From NCBI GenBank assembly GCA_937903155.1, contig CALCZU010000080.1, positions 1 through 64,000 of the forward strand: a stretch of DNA of 64,000 nt, written 5' to 3'. The notes beneath the pieces are model-generated. The model saw only the letters and a list, made by a program, of their open reading frames with translations, made no database searches and was not told the origin of the DNA. This DNA comes from an uncultured Bdellovibrionales bacterium (GTDB lineage Bacteria > Bdellovibrionota > FAC87 > UBA2466). The position numbers and the translations under genes were made by a program. This document shows, in pieces, positions 23,908 through 33,249 of the stretch (position 1 is the first letter of the stretch; every line of letters begins with the position of its first letter).

Positions 23908-24063
23908 GACAGACCTACGCAGAGCAAAACTCAATGAAATATCGCATTTAGTCACATTTTTAAATTCAGTGATGAACTCGTGCGTTATCAGATAGTGCGG
24001 TTTCGAATTGAACTCAGCTAAGTATAAAAATAGATTGATTTTTTGAGTATAGGGCGGAACGTT

Positions 24064-24852
24064 ATGTATCGATTGAAACGTGAAGATTTTTTAAGAAAAC
24101 GCTACGTGACTCTTTGGGCGGTTCTCGCCTTTCAAGCCGGGTTTATAAACTCCTTCGGTTTCCTGGCCTGCCAAAGATTCGTCTCTCATGTCACCGGTTT
24201 TGGAACTCAAGTGGGACTGGCTTTAGGAGCCGGAGACCTTTTGCTGATGTTTGAAATGTGCGGCACGCCTCTCTTCTTTATTTTGGGCGCGTTTGCGAGT
24301 GGGATTTTTACAATCGCAAGAATCGACCATGGCAAAAAACCCTATTATAATTTTGTCGCATACTCGATGCCGATTCTTCTCGGGATTTGCTTAGTCATTG
24401 GGAGTTTGGGGTATTTCGGTGAGTTTAAAGAGGCCGTCCTTCACGACCATGACTTTGCATTGCTGTTTTCCCTTTCTTTCTTCTGCGGAATGCAAAATGG
24501 TTGTTTCGCCACAATGACTCAAGGACAAATCCGGACGACACATCTAACCGGTATTTGCACCGATCTGGGTTCGGACCTTTCCAGAATGTTCTTTGGAAAA
24601 CCAAGTGATGAAGAACTAAAAACTTTAAAAATGTCGAACGTGTCTCGCTTGGCTACTTTAGGAGGCTTTGCGCTCGGAGCGATTGTCTCCGCATTGGTCG
24701 ACGGATGGCTCAATTATCAGGCGCTCTTTATTCCGCTCGTTACCTCTATCGGTGTTTGCGTTGCGATGAGTTTTATTCGACGGAAACTGGATCTCGATTT
24801 TATGAGAGATAACGGATTTCCGAATAACCTCGTGCAAGCGGGAAGAAGATAA
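24064..24852 (+). CDS. DUF1275 (YoaK-like) membrane protein
   Basis: 263 residues from the ATG at 24064 with AGGGCGGA upstream; an upstream TTG at 24043 is less likely. Six or seven helices with family features FQAGFINSFGFLACQRFVSHVTGF near the N-terminus and GMQNGCFATMTQGQIRTTHLTGICTDLG in the middle. Probably an inner-membrane transporter of unknown substrate. Convergent with gor, 11 bases between stops. Confidence 0.85.
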   Translation: MYRLKREDFLRKRYVTLWAVLAFQAGFINSFGFLACQRFVSHVTGFGTQVGLALGAGDLLLMFEMCGTPLFFILGAFASGIFTIARIDHGKKPYYNFVAYSMPILLGICLVIGSLGYFGEFKEAVLHDHDFALLFSLSFFCGMQNGCFATMTQGQIRTTHLTGICTDLGSDLSRMFFGKPSDEELKTLKMSNVSRLATLGGFALGAIVSALVDGWLNYQALFIPLVTSIGVCVAMSFIRRKLDLDFMRDNGFPNNLVQAGRR

Positions 24853-24863
24853 AAATAGTATAG

Positions 24864-26210
24864 CTACAAAGTGACTAATTCTTCCGCGGCAGTGGGATGA
24901 ATTGCGAGCGTGCTATCGAAATCTTTTTTACAAGCACCCATCTTCAGCGCGACCGCGAAGCCCTGAAGCATTTCGTCTGAACCTCTTCCCAATAAATGCA
25001 GCCCGAGGATTTTTTCATCTGGCAATAGAGTCAGCATTTTCATGGTAGAGAGCTGCTTTTTTTGTGTCGGTGCATGGTAAAGATTCACGAAGCTGCGCTG
25101 AAAAACTTTGATTTTATCCTTGCCGTATTTGTCGATAGCTTCTGCCTCAGTCATCCCGACAGTACCAATCGGGGGATGAGTGAAGATGACCGTCGGAATT
25201 TTTTCGTAATCTAGTTTGCTTTCACTTTTGCCGTTAAAAAGGCGCTCGGCCAATGCGCGGCCAGCGGCGATTGCAACGGGAGTGAGCGCAGGACGTCCCG
25301 TTACGTCTCCGACCGCGTAGATGCCTGGCTGAGATGTATTTTGATATTCATCGGTCACCACAAATCCTTTTTCGTTTGTTCGCACGCCTGCACTTTTGAG
25401 ATCCAAAGACTTCGTCTCAGGAACTCGACCTATCGCCCAAAGCACGCAGTCGAAAAGGCCTAGCGAGCCCCCGCTTTCAACGTCTAGCCTGATCTTTCCT
25501 TCGGCAGCCGTGAGCTTCGCCACTCGGGTATTCAGAAAAATTTTGATACCGTCCGCGCGGTATTGTTTTTCGAGTTCTTGTTGGATCATCGAATCGAAAT
25601 TCTTTAAGAGGGAAGGGCCACGCGCGAGCAACTGCACTTCGGATCCTAACCCATGAAAAATCCCTGCGAGTTCTGTGGCAATGTAACCGCTTCCCACAAT
25701 CGCTACTTTCTGAGGAAGGCCTTCTAATTCAAAAAAGCCATCGGAAGTGATTCCCAATTCTTGGCCCGCAACTTTTGGGAGCGCGGGCTGTGCGCCTGTC
25801 GCAATAACAATGTGAGGGGACCGAAAACTTTTACCTTCGATCTCGACCGTTTTATCGCCGATAAACTTTGACGTTCCCACTACTAGATCAATTTTGTTGT
25901 CGGTAAAGGCTTTGCGGTAAATTTCGTGGAGACGCAGAATATACTCGTCACGCGATTTTTTGAGCCTGCTCCAATCGACTCTCACAGGTGCGACAGGAAA
26001 ATGATAATCAGTGGCATCGCGCAATGAAGCTGCTATCTCTGCGGCCGACCACATCACTTTTTTGGGAACGCAACCCACATTGACACAAGTACCGCCAATT
26101 TCGCGATTTTCAGCAATGAGTACTTTCGCCCCGTACTTCGCGGCTCGTCTCGCGGTCGCCATCCCACCGCTTCCAGCACCGATCACAATGAGATCATAAA
26201 AAGAATTCAT
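24864..26210 (-). CDS. gor: Glutathione-disulfide reductase
   Basis: 448 residues with a strong ribosome site. FAD site GAGSGGMATARRAA, redox-active disulfide GGTCVNVGCVPKK (C42, C47), NAD(P)H fold VGSGYIATELAGIFHGLGSEVQLLARG, second FAD site YAVGDVTG, and the C-terminal HPTAAEEL with the catalytic His-Glu pair contributed to the partner subunit. Uses NADPH to reduce GSSG. The sequence fits glutathione reductase better than mercuric or dihydrolipoamide reductases. Divergent from a catalase-like gene across 166 bases. Confidence 0.92.
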   Translation of the reverse strand: MNSFYDLIVIGAGSGGMATARRAAKYGAKVLIAENREIGGTCVNVGCVPKKVMWSAAEIAASLRDATDYHFPVAPVRVDWSRLKKSRDEYILRLHEIYRKAFTDNKIDLVVGTSKFIGDKTVEIEGKSFRSPHIVIATGAQPALPKVAGQELGITSDGFFELEGLPQKVAIVGSGYIATELAGIFHGLGSEVQLLARGPSLLKNFDSMIQQELEKQYRADGIKIFLNTRVAKLTAAEGKIRLDVESGGSLGLFDCVLWAIGRVPETKSLDLKSAGVRTNEKGFVVTDEYQNTSQPGIYAVGDVTGRPALTPVAIAAGRALAERLFNGKSESKLDYEKIPTVIFTHPPIGTVGMTEAEAIDKYGKDKIKVFQRSFVNLYHAPTQKKQLSTMKMLTLLPDEKILGLHLLGRGSDEMLQGFAVALKMGACKKDFDSTLAIHPTAAEELVTL

Positions 26211-26376
26211 ATTTCCCCCTGCTTGTGACTACCCAACATCTCAAACATAGGGAGCGAAGTAAATCAAATGGCAGGGGAGTTCGAGTTCTCCTCGTTTTCA
26301 AAAGACATTGCATTTTAACTTTGTGCGCTATACGACTTTTGAGTTCCTAGATTTTAATGATGAATAAGGAGTCGTT

Positions 26377-27489
26377 ATGAAAAAGGTGATCATAGTAGGT
26401 TTCTGGATTGCATTTACTTTCCCATGGGTTTCGCTACACGCGGAAGAGGGAGAACCGAAGTCTTCTCCTGTTCAAATCTGGAAAGCATCAGAGCTCGATC
26501 AAAAAAAGATTGATGGAATCTCTCTAGCTATCCAAACAAAAATCCGTGAAGACTTTGAAAAAACGAAAAAAGCAGTCCGAGATGCCCATGCAAAACATCA
26601 CGGTTGCGTCAATGCAGAGTTCACCGTTTTAGAAGGTCTCAACAAAAAAGGATTGGATGTCGGCCTTTTCAAAAAACCTGGGAAAACCTACAAGGCTTGG
26701 ATTCGTTTTTCTAACGGCTCAGGGGATCCGAAACAAGACGATCGCAACCCGGGTGGCCGTGGCATGGCTTTCAAACTTTTTGGAGTTGAGGGGGATAAAT
26801 TTTTGGACGATGAAAAACTCACCCAAGATTTTAATATGATCAATCATCCTGTCTTTTTCGTGAAGAATCTAAATGACTACGGAGGCTTTCTCCAAAATGC
26901 TCCGAACTTCTTTGCGACTCACGCGGAAGAACGGGCTGTTGTGACGGCAATTGCCAATCCAAAGCTCAATCCTCCGATGAACCCGCTGGAATCTGTTTAC
27001 TTTAGCATGACGCCTCGCCAGTGGGGGCCGGCGGATAAATTGCGACCGGTGAAATTTTCAGCAGCGCCGGTTGCTTGTGACACTGAGACGCTTTCGCCTT
27101 TGAAACTCGAAGATTCGCCAGATGCGCTCCGAATTGCGTTGCGAAAAACGCTCGAGCAAAAACAAGCTTGTTTTGTTTTCAGGATCCAGTTGCAAACCAA
27201 CGAAAAAGAAATGCCCGTCGATAACCCCGTGCAACTCTGGGATGAGAAACTTTCTCCATTTATTCCTGTTGCTAAAATCGTGATTAAAAAACAATCGTTT
27301 GAAAGCGAAAAACAGGAGACATTTTGTGAAGATCTTTCGATTACTCCCTGGCATTCCATTGCCGAACACCAACCCTTGGGCAGCATTGAACTGACTCGCA
27401 AAGCGGTCTATCAAGGGACCTCGAAACTTCGACATGAGCTGAATGGGCGAGCGAAACAAGAACCCACAGGCGAAGAAGTTTTCGAATAG
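26377..27489 (+). CDS. Exported catalase-like haem protein
   Basis: 370 residues with AAGGAG before the ATG and a signal peptide ending near LHA-EEG. Catalase-superfamily features: the distal histidine H71 in RDAHAKHHGCVNAEF, KAWIRFSNGSGDPKQDDRNPGGRGMAFK, and FNMINHPVFFVKN. Shorter than typical catalases, like the periplasmic catalase-related peroxidases. The tyrosine haem ligand is not certain from the sequence. It could remove peroxide outside the cytoplasm, complementing gor in the divergent unit. Confidence 0.78.
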   Translation: MKKVIIVGFWIAFTFPWVSLHAEEGEPKSSPVQIWKASELDQKKIDGISLAIQTKIREDFEKTKKAVRDAHAKHHGCVNAEFTVLEGLNKKGLDVGLFKKPGKTYKAWIRFSNGSGDPKQDDRNPGGRGMAFKLFGVEGDKFLDDEKLTQDFNMINHPVFFVKNLNDYGGFLQNAPNFFATHAEERAVVTAIANPKLNPPMNPLESVYFSMTPRQWGPADKLRPVKFSAAPVACDTETLSPLKLEDSPDALRIALRKTLEQKQACFVFRIQLQTNEKEMPVDNPVQLWDEKLSPFIPVAKIVIKKQSFESEKQETFCEDLSITPWHSIAEHQPLGSIELTRKAVYQGTSKLRHELNGRAKQEPTGEEVFE

Positions 27490-27626
27490 AGACAGCAGCT
27501 CCTACATCCCCGGAATCGATTTGAGTGTCGACGGAGGACTCGCGCAAATCTAAACATTTCAAAAGATCCCCGTCTGATTGGCCCCTTCCTTGCATTTTCT
27601 TTTATGGGAATTGAAGGGAGAGGACG

Positions 27627-28286
27627 ATGAATTTTCTGAAAAAATATCGGGGCGTGATTTTTGACGTCGACGGGACTTTGGTGGACAGCAATGAACAACA
27701 TGCGAGGGCGTTTGCAGAAGCGTTTAAAATCCTCGGGTACAAAGTGTCACTTGAAACCGTACGACCTCTGATCGGAATGGGCTCTGAAAAACTGATCCCG
27801 GCCGCTTTGAAAAAACCGGTTAGTCCAGAAAATATGGACGAGATTGGCGAATGCAAATCGAAAATTTTTAAAGAAAAATACCTTTCAACGGTTGTAGCTT
27901 TTCCAAAAGTGAAAGAGCTGATCGAGCACCTGGACGCTCAAGGTTTGTCATTGGCGATTGGCACCTCTGCAAGTCAAGATGAGCTTAAGGATTTATTGGC
28001 TATCGCAGGGGTTGAAAGCTTTTTCTCGGCAGTGGCCACGGCCGACGATGCTGATCACTCTAAACCCGATCCGGATATTATCTTGGCGGCTTGTAAAAAA
28101 ATCGAGTTACCCAAGAAGGACCTAGTTATGGTTGGAGACACTCCCTATGACGTTTCTGCTGCTCAAAGCGCAGGAATCGATTGTATCGCTTTTCTGTGCG
28201 GCGGCTGGGACGAGTTTGAGTTGAATGCGGCTGATGGAATCTATCAAGATGCGTCCGGACTGCTGGATTCACTCTCCAAAGGGTGA
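27627..28286 (+). CDS. HAD-superfamily phosphatase (phosphoglycolate phosphatase-like)
   Basis: 219 residues with GGAGAGGA before the ATG. HAD motif I FDVDGTLVDS (nucleophile D13, acid/base D15), an alpha-helical cap, motif II IGTSAS, the lysine in HSKPDPD, and motif IV MVGDTPYDVSAA. Hydrolyses a small phosphorylated metabolite; cap type fits the phosphoglycolate phosphatase/beta-phosphoglucomutase group. Substrate unknown. Confidence 0.88.
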   Translation: MNFLKKYRGVIFDVDGTLVDSNEQHARAFAEAFKILGYKVSLETVRPLIGMGSEKLIPAALKKPVSPENMDEIGECKSKIFKEKYLSTVVAFPKVKELIEHLDAQGLSLAIGTSASQDELKDLLAIAGVESFFSAVATADDADHSKPDPDIILAACKKIELPKKDLVMVGDTPYDVSAAQSAGIDCIAFLCGGWDEFELNAADGIYQDASGLLDSLSKG

Positions 28287-28338
28287 ACGGAAGTCCTCGT
28301 AAGTTGCGTTTTTCATCGCTTCAAGAAATTCGTTACGC

Positions 28339-29337
28339 TTAATAGGTGCCGATGCCTGCAGGAACGGTCGTTGGTCCGAACCGAAGGGCGTCGCTTGCGG
28401 TTCCGTCTATAGTTAAATTCGCAGATGATGGATATGCCGTTGCTCCCCAGCTTGCAATGGATTGGTCGGTTAATCCCGAGCTGGCGGCGGCTCTTCGCCC
28501 GATGGCCGGGAGGCTGAAAACTTTCTGAGCATCGGTGCAGGTTGCGACGGTACTCGCATTGCTTGCAGAAACACAGATGGTGTCCGTCGAGGAACACGTA
28601 GTTCCCATGTCAGTGGAACCTTTCCCGTAAATATTAGTTCCATCTGAAACGTATTGAGCGCCACAATAGCCGATTCCCATTCCGGCGACGGCCATTTCAA
28701 ATTTCTTCGTCACTTCATTTGCATCAATTTCTACGACACCATAAGAGCAATTGTCCCAACTTTTGGAACATGCGGCGTTACTTCCTCCGGAAGTCCCGTT
28801 CGAATAACCAACACCTATCCAAGCATGGACAGCATATTTTCCGTCGTTTCCAGTGATGGGTGTTGCAATCGCGGCCGTCCAAGAAGCGCCGTTCGCTGTG
28901 TAGAGATAAAAAACTTTGGTACTGTCTTGTCCAAAAATGACGAGTCCTGGATCCGCGGAATAACTTCCCAAACCTGTCTGCGCGCATTGGCCGTACATTG
29001 TTACGCTTTGTCCAAAAGGAGTGACGGTGTACGCCACGGGAGTTTGTGAGGAGCAGGCGTGCGATCCGCCATCGGTGTTAAAACCGCCGATTCGGTTATC
29101 AATCGCCGCCAGGATAGTGAAGATATTTGTGGGACCCGCACTAAAAAATCGAGATTTGAAATCCGCGCTATCCAAGCTTCGCAAACCTTTGACAACGCTC
29201 GTCCCGCTTTTAAATCCTTCCGGAGTGGCGGCTCGCACGGGAGGCGCGACCAAAGGCAAACTCAGAGGACTGTCTTTGGAACAGGAAAGAAGAACGAAAA
29301 ATGAGACGAAGATGATGATGAGATTCTTAAGAAACAT
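28339..29337 (-). CDS. Cysteine-rich lipoprotein of unknown function
   Basis: 332 residues. Lipoprotein signal with lipobox LLSC (C19) followed by Ser and Lys. The mature part is rich in Ser, Gly, Thr and Ala and holds many cysteines, often closely spaced (HACSS, GQCAQ, AACSKSWDNCSYG, GYCGAQ, TTCSS, TICVS, ATCTD), suggesting a disulfide-stabilised beta-rich surface domain. Outer-membrane or surface location is likely. No family recognised. Confidence 0.65.
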   Translation of the reverse strand: MFLKNLIIIFVSFFVLLSCSKDSPLSLPLVAPPVRAATPEGFKSGTSVVKGLRSLDSADFKSRFFSAGPTNIFTILAAIDNRIGGFNTDGGSHACSSQTPVAYTVTPFGQSVTMYGQCAQTGLGSYSADPGLVIFGQDSTKVFYLYTANGASWTAAIATPITGNDGKYAVHAWIGVGYSNGTSGGSNAACSKSWDNCSYGVVEIDANEVTKKFEMAVAGMGIGYCGAQYVSDGTNIYGKGSTDMGTTCSSTDTICVSASNASTVATCTDAQKVFSLPAIGRRAAASSGLTDQSIASWGATAYPSSANLTIDGTASDALRFGPTTVPAGIGTY

Positions 29338-29556
29338 GGGACCCCCGTTGTGGTTGGAAAAAAGGAATGTGCGAATTATTTTATCTTAGAACCAGTAGAG
29401 TTGCTAGTTTGTCTGCGTACAGTTTGGGATTTAGCCCTCTGAAACTTTGACGGAATCCATTACCTCTCTCTCCGGTAGGTTTGACGTTATGAGCCATGGG
29501 TCACTTGCTGAATTCTAGAAAAAGCGTATCTTTGAATTGGGTTTGGGGAACTCATC

Positions 29557-30702
29557 TTGGAAATTTCCATCGAAAACTACAAGTTTTTTTCGCCGAAAAT
29601 AGATCATTCTCACAATCTCTCCGAAGAACAATTACAGCTTTTATTCGACACCATTCCTGCCATGATCTGGCTTAAAGATGACAAAAATAATATTTTAAAA
29701 GTAAATCGCTTAGCTTGTGATTCGATAGGGCATTCTGCAAAGATGGTGGAGGGAAGAAACACGGCAGAGCTTCATCCGGAAGAAGCGGATAAGTATTTCA
29801 AAGACGATTTGGAAGTGATTCACTCGGGAAAACCGAAGTGCGACATTATCGAACTCGTAACGACCGCTTCAGGAGAGAAGCGTTGGGTGCAAACGAGCAA
29901 GCTTCCGTATCGAGATAGCGAGGGGAAAATCACTGGCGTCATTGTGTTTGCGGTGGATATCAATGAACGCAAACTCGCAGAATTAAAGCTTGAACGGATG
30001 GCCCAGGAGCTCGAGAAAATTAACCGCGATTTGGAACAGTTTACACAGGTTGCGTCTCATGATCTTCAAGAACCTTTGCGAACCATTAGTTTGTATTCCG
30101 ATCTTTTAAAAGCGCAGTATCAGAAAGATTTAGATCAAAAAGGGCAAAGCTACGTCACCTTTATTTCTGAGGGTGCGAAACGGATGCAAAAATTGGTACG
30201 AGATGTTTTAGCTTTTTCTAAAAAGGACGCTTGCGGTTTTGCGCTAGAGACATTCTCTTCCGAAAGTGCTTTGACGCAATCTCTTCAGCACCTCAATGCA
30301 GGATTGGAAGAAAGTCAGGCAAAGATTGAATATGAAGGATTGCCTATCGTGGAAGGCAATCTCAGTTTAATTCGGCAAGTCTTCCAGAATCTCGTCGGCA
30401 ACGCGATTAAATTTCGTTCTCACCTTCCTTTAACGAATGAAATCCGGGCTGTGCAAGAAAAAAACGAATGGATTTTTTCCGTCAAAGACAACGGAATCGG
30501 GTTCGACTCTGAAAAGGCGGGAGAGCTTTTCACGATGTTTCGTCGCCTTCCCAATGCCGAAAAACACTCCGGAACAGGGATTGGACTTGCGACGTGCAAA
30601 AAAATCATTGAAAGACATGGGGGCCGAATTTGGGTGAGCTCAAGGCCGAATGAAGGAACGACTTTCTTTTTCAGCATTCCCTGCAACGGTTCGAAAATAT
30701 AG
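29557..30702 (+). CDS. Cytosolic PAS-domain sensor histidine kinase
   Basis: 381 residues from a TTG with GGGGAA six bases upstream. No membrane segment. PAS/PAC (about 25-145), coiled linker, HisKA with H168 in ASHDLQEPLRTI, the phytochrome-type H-box, then the ATPase domain with N-box QNLVGNAIKF, G1 DNGIGF, and G2 GTGIGLATCK. It should autophosphorylate on H168 in response to an internal cue such as redox or a small ligand. No response-regulator gene is adjacent, so it is an orphan. Confidence 0.88.
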   Translation: MEISIENYKFFSPKIDHSHNLSEEQLQLLFDTIPAMIWLKDDKNNILKVNRLACDSIGHSAKMVEGRNTAELHPEEADKYFKDDLEVIHSGKPKCDIIELVTTASGEKRWVQTSKLPYRDSEGKITGVIVFAVDINERKLAELKLERMAQELEKINRDLEQFTQVASHDLQEPLRTISLYSDLLKAQYQKDLDQKGQSYVTFISEGAKRMQKLVRDVLAFSKKDACGFALETFSSESALTQSLQHLNAGLEESQAKIEYEGLPIVEGNLSLIRQVFQNLVGNAIKFRSHLPLTNEIRAVQEKNEWIFSVKDNGIGFDSEKAGELFTMFRRLPNAEKHSGTGIGLATCKKIIERHGGRIWVSSRPNEGTTFFFSIPCNGSKI

Positions 30703-30732
30703 AGTGGTCCCTGAATCTACGGAACCGTTTCT

Positions 30733-32280
30733 TTATTCTCGTATCTCATTTGGGGTCGCGAGATCCATTGCTTTTGAGACTATTCCTCCGACTTCGTAGA
30801 GTTTTGTTGGAGTCCTATCGATGGTAGCCCTTTGTCCTGGCTCGTAAATAATCAAAGGAATTCGCTGTACTTTCTCTTGGGCACCGCCGTGGTCTCCTAT
30901 CAGATCAAATCCCGTATTGTCTTCCAGTAAGCCCACGATATTTGGAGCTGTCTCAGTTGCATAAGCATTTAACAATTCGGTGTTGTGTGCCTCTGCCCAT
31001 TTCTCGAAACTAGCGCTTTGTTTCTTTGGGTTTGAAAATTGTTTGGCATATTTCCATTTTCCATCCCCGCCCGAGAGTTGGTAAATTTCGGTAATACCCG
31101 GGACTGTACGCATTCGTTCGATGACTTTCCTTTCGTCGGAGTTTGGTTTTAACCAGACGCGAATGGCGGAATCTTGCAGACTGAGTTCGACTTCGCCACC
31201 TTCCGAAAAATGACTGACCCATTTTGGGGCAGGCTTGGACGAATCGTTTAAAAGTTTCCCCCACTTCGCGGTCTGACCATTTCCTAAGTATTGATAGTTG
31301 GGTTGCCCTCCATGATCTGAAGTCACGACAATGAGCGTGCGGTCCGAGAGTTTATATTTTTCAAGCTCTCCGAGGAGAATTCCGATTTGCTCGTCAGCGA
31401 GCTTTGCTATTTTTTCTAGGTTATATTCTGTTTTAACTCCTTCGACTTCCTTAGGGCGTTTTCCATCATGTTCACCGAGCATGTGGGACACTTTATCAAT
31501 GGCTCCATAGCTTAAGAAAAGGCCCCTCCAATTTTTTTCGTTGTTCATAACCGCTTTTGCAACGTCGGTGACCCACCTGTCTCCCCCTATGTGCTTTGGA
31601 TCGTCGCCTGGGACGAATCTTGCGCCGTCATAAGCATATGAGGTTTTTTCCGTTCCATATTTTTTACTGCAGTCGAGATTAAATCGGAGACCTTCTGCAT
31701 GCGAAATGTACTTCGGCACATTTATTCCATCGGGAAGACACTTTCCGTCTGCTTTCTTCAACGTAATCACGGAATCGGCGGCTGGTGTTCCTAAAACCAT
31801 CGCAGCGTAATTTTTTTGAGCAATCGAAAAGACGGAGCCACCGGTTTGGTCTTTCAATCTTTGAGGAAGGAACTGTTTATCGGGCAAAGTCTTCATCAGA
31901 GTTACGAGTTGCTCAAAATTGAGTCCCCCAGAGTTGTAAAAACCTTTTTCTTTTCCCAGTAGTTCTTTCTTATCAAAATAAATATCGTCCTGATACGGCA
32001 GGTTTTTAGGCAAAAGACCGGTCGACAAAACCAAATGACTGACGACTGTCTCAGCTCCGATATACCCCACATATGCTTGACTATAATTGCGAGAGCGATC
32101 CCGGAGCTTGCGAAGATTGGGCATGTCGAATTTATCAATGAAGTCCGGCCGGAGAGAATCAAATACGATCATCACAAGATGATCAGGCTTGCCAGTCGCG
32201 TCCAATTTTCTGTGCGAACTAGCGCATGAAAACAAAAAGAAAATACTTACAAAAAAGAGGCTTTTACAAAAATAATGCAT
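30733..32280 (-). CDS. Alkaline-phosphatase-superfamily phosphodiesterase, lipoprotein
   Basis: 515 residues. Signal with lipobox FLFSC (C19). Metal and nucleophile positions of type I phosphodiesterases are visible: D41 in VFDSLRPD, T78 in IGAETVVSH, D and H in GAIDKVSHML, DH in VVTSDHGGQ, and H in IGDHGGAQEKVQRIP. It is thus an outer-membrane-anchored, probably two-zinc phosphodiesterase, nucleotidase or phosphonoacetate-type hydrolase. Convergent with the histidine kinase (30 bases). Confidence 0.84.
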   Translation of the reverse strand: MHYFCKSLFFVSIFFLFSCASSHRKLDATGKPDHLVMIVFDSLRPDFIDKFDMPNLRKLRDRSRNYSQAYVGYIGAETVVSHLVLSTGLLPKNLPYQDDIYFDKKELLGKEKGFYNSGGLNFEQLVTLMKTLPDKQFLPQRLKDQTGGSVFSIAQKNYAAMVLGTPAADSVITLKKADGKCLPDGINVPKYISHAEGLRFNLDCSKKYGTEKTSYAYDGARFVPGDDPKHIGGDRWVTDVAKAVMNNEKNWRGLFLSYGAIDKVSHMLGEHDGKRPKEVEGVKTEYNLEKIAKLADEQIGILLGELEKYKLSDRTLIVVTSDHGGQPNYQYLGNGQTAKWGKLLNDSSKPAPKWVSHFSEGGEVELSLQDSAIRVWLKPNSDERKVIERMRTVPGITEIYQLSGGDGKWKYAKQFSNPKKQSASFEKWAEAHNTELLNAYATETAPNIVGLLEDNTGFDLIGDHGGAQEKVQRIPLIIYEPGQRATIDRTPTKLYEVGGIVSKAMDLATPNEIRE

Positions 32281-32410
32281 CCTGGACCTCGAAGATTTTT
32301 CACTTGATGTTACAGGCTACCATGGTGTCTTTCGAAGATCTAGGTTTCACGAAATGGGCAGAGGAGGCGTTCGTGCGGCGCTATAGAGCTGCATTATTCG
32401 GCGCTACTGC

Positions 32411-32439
32411 TTGAATCTGATTTTTAACTCTGCTACAGC
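32411..32439 (+). promoter_or_regulatory. Candidate promoter of the TIGR02147 regulator gene
   Basis: TTGAAT (32411-32416), 17 bases, TACAGC (32434-32439); the -10 is poor but only six bases separate it from the ATG at 32446, and no Shine-Dalgarno precedes that ATG. If real, the message is leaderless. Confidence 0.3.
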
Positions 32440-32445
32440 TCGACC

Positions 32446-33249
32446 ATGACGCGACACCGTACAGTGATGAAGCGAAGCGAGGAGTTTCGGCATTTTTTAC
32501 TGAGCCAATATGAAACGGCTTGCCGAAAAAATTCGAGTTTTTCGTTAAGAGCTTATGCTTTAAAACTCGGAATTGATTCTTCCACTTTGTCTCGCTTGAT
32601 GAAGGGTGATCGCAAGTTCACTCTTGAGATGTTTCAGACACTCTCCAAGAAAATGGGAATGCCGTCTTTTGAAAAACAGAATTTTCTCCAAGAAAAGACC
32701 GCGTCGGCTTCGTCCCATACATCTTATCAAAAAATTTCTCTCGATATTTTTTCTGCGATTTCAGATTGGTACCATTTTGCATTGATTGAGTTGGTCCGGA
32801 CCAAAAATTTTAGGGCTGATGCCAAGTGGATTGCGCAAAGGTTAGGAATCCCGGTCAACGTCGCGCATTCTGCGATTGAGAGGTTAGAGCGCTTAGGTTG
32901 GATAGTTAAAAGTTCCAAAGGCAAGTGGATTGAAAGAGCGGGCAATACCACCCACGCAGATCCTGAAGACCGGGCCGAAGGGCACCGTAAATTACAAAAG
33001 CAACTCTCTGAAAAATCGCTCGAAGCTTTGGATAAGTTTTCTCTCGACGAACGCGACCAGTCTTCGATGATCGTTGCCGTCAATCCCAAACGATTGGAAG
33101 AAGTCCGAAAGCGCGTAGATACATTTCGACGAGAGCTGACAGATTATCTCGAAAAAGATAAAGATAGGGACAGCGTCTATACCTTACTCATCTCATTTTT
33201 CCCTTTAACTAAAAATCTTGAAACCGGAGTCAAAAACCATGAAAACTAA
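32446..33249 (+). CDS. TIGR02147/DUF4423-family regulator
   Basis: 267 residues. An N-terminal lambda-repressor-like helix-turn-helix (SLRAYALKLGIDSSTLSRLMKGDRKFTLEMFQTLSKKMGM) followed by the DUF4423 region (DWYHFALIELVRTKNFRADAKWIAQRLG and a winged-helix-like VAHSAIERLERLGWI). This family is expanded in Fibrobacteres and in Bdellovibrio relatives, where it often sits beside an exported protein gene. A shorter start at ATG 32467 is possible. The stop overlaps the next gene by 11 bases. Confidence 0.85.
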   Translation: MTRHRTVMKRSEEFRHFLLSQYETACRKNSSFSLRAYALKLGIDSSTLSRLMKGDRKFTLEMFQTLSKKMGMPSFEKQNFLQEKTASASSHTSYQKISLDIFSAISDWYHFALIELVRTKNFRADAKWIAQRLGIPVNVAHSAIERLERLGWIVKSSKGKWIERAGNTTHADPEDRAEGHRKLQKQLSEKSLEALDKFSLDERDQSSMIVAVNPKRLEEVRKRVDTFRRELTDYLEKDKDRDSVYTLLISFFPLTKNLETGVKNHEN

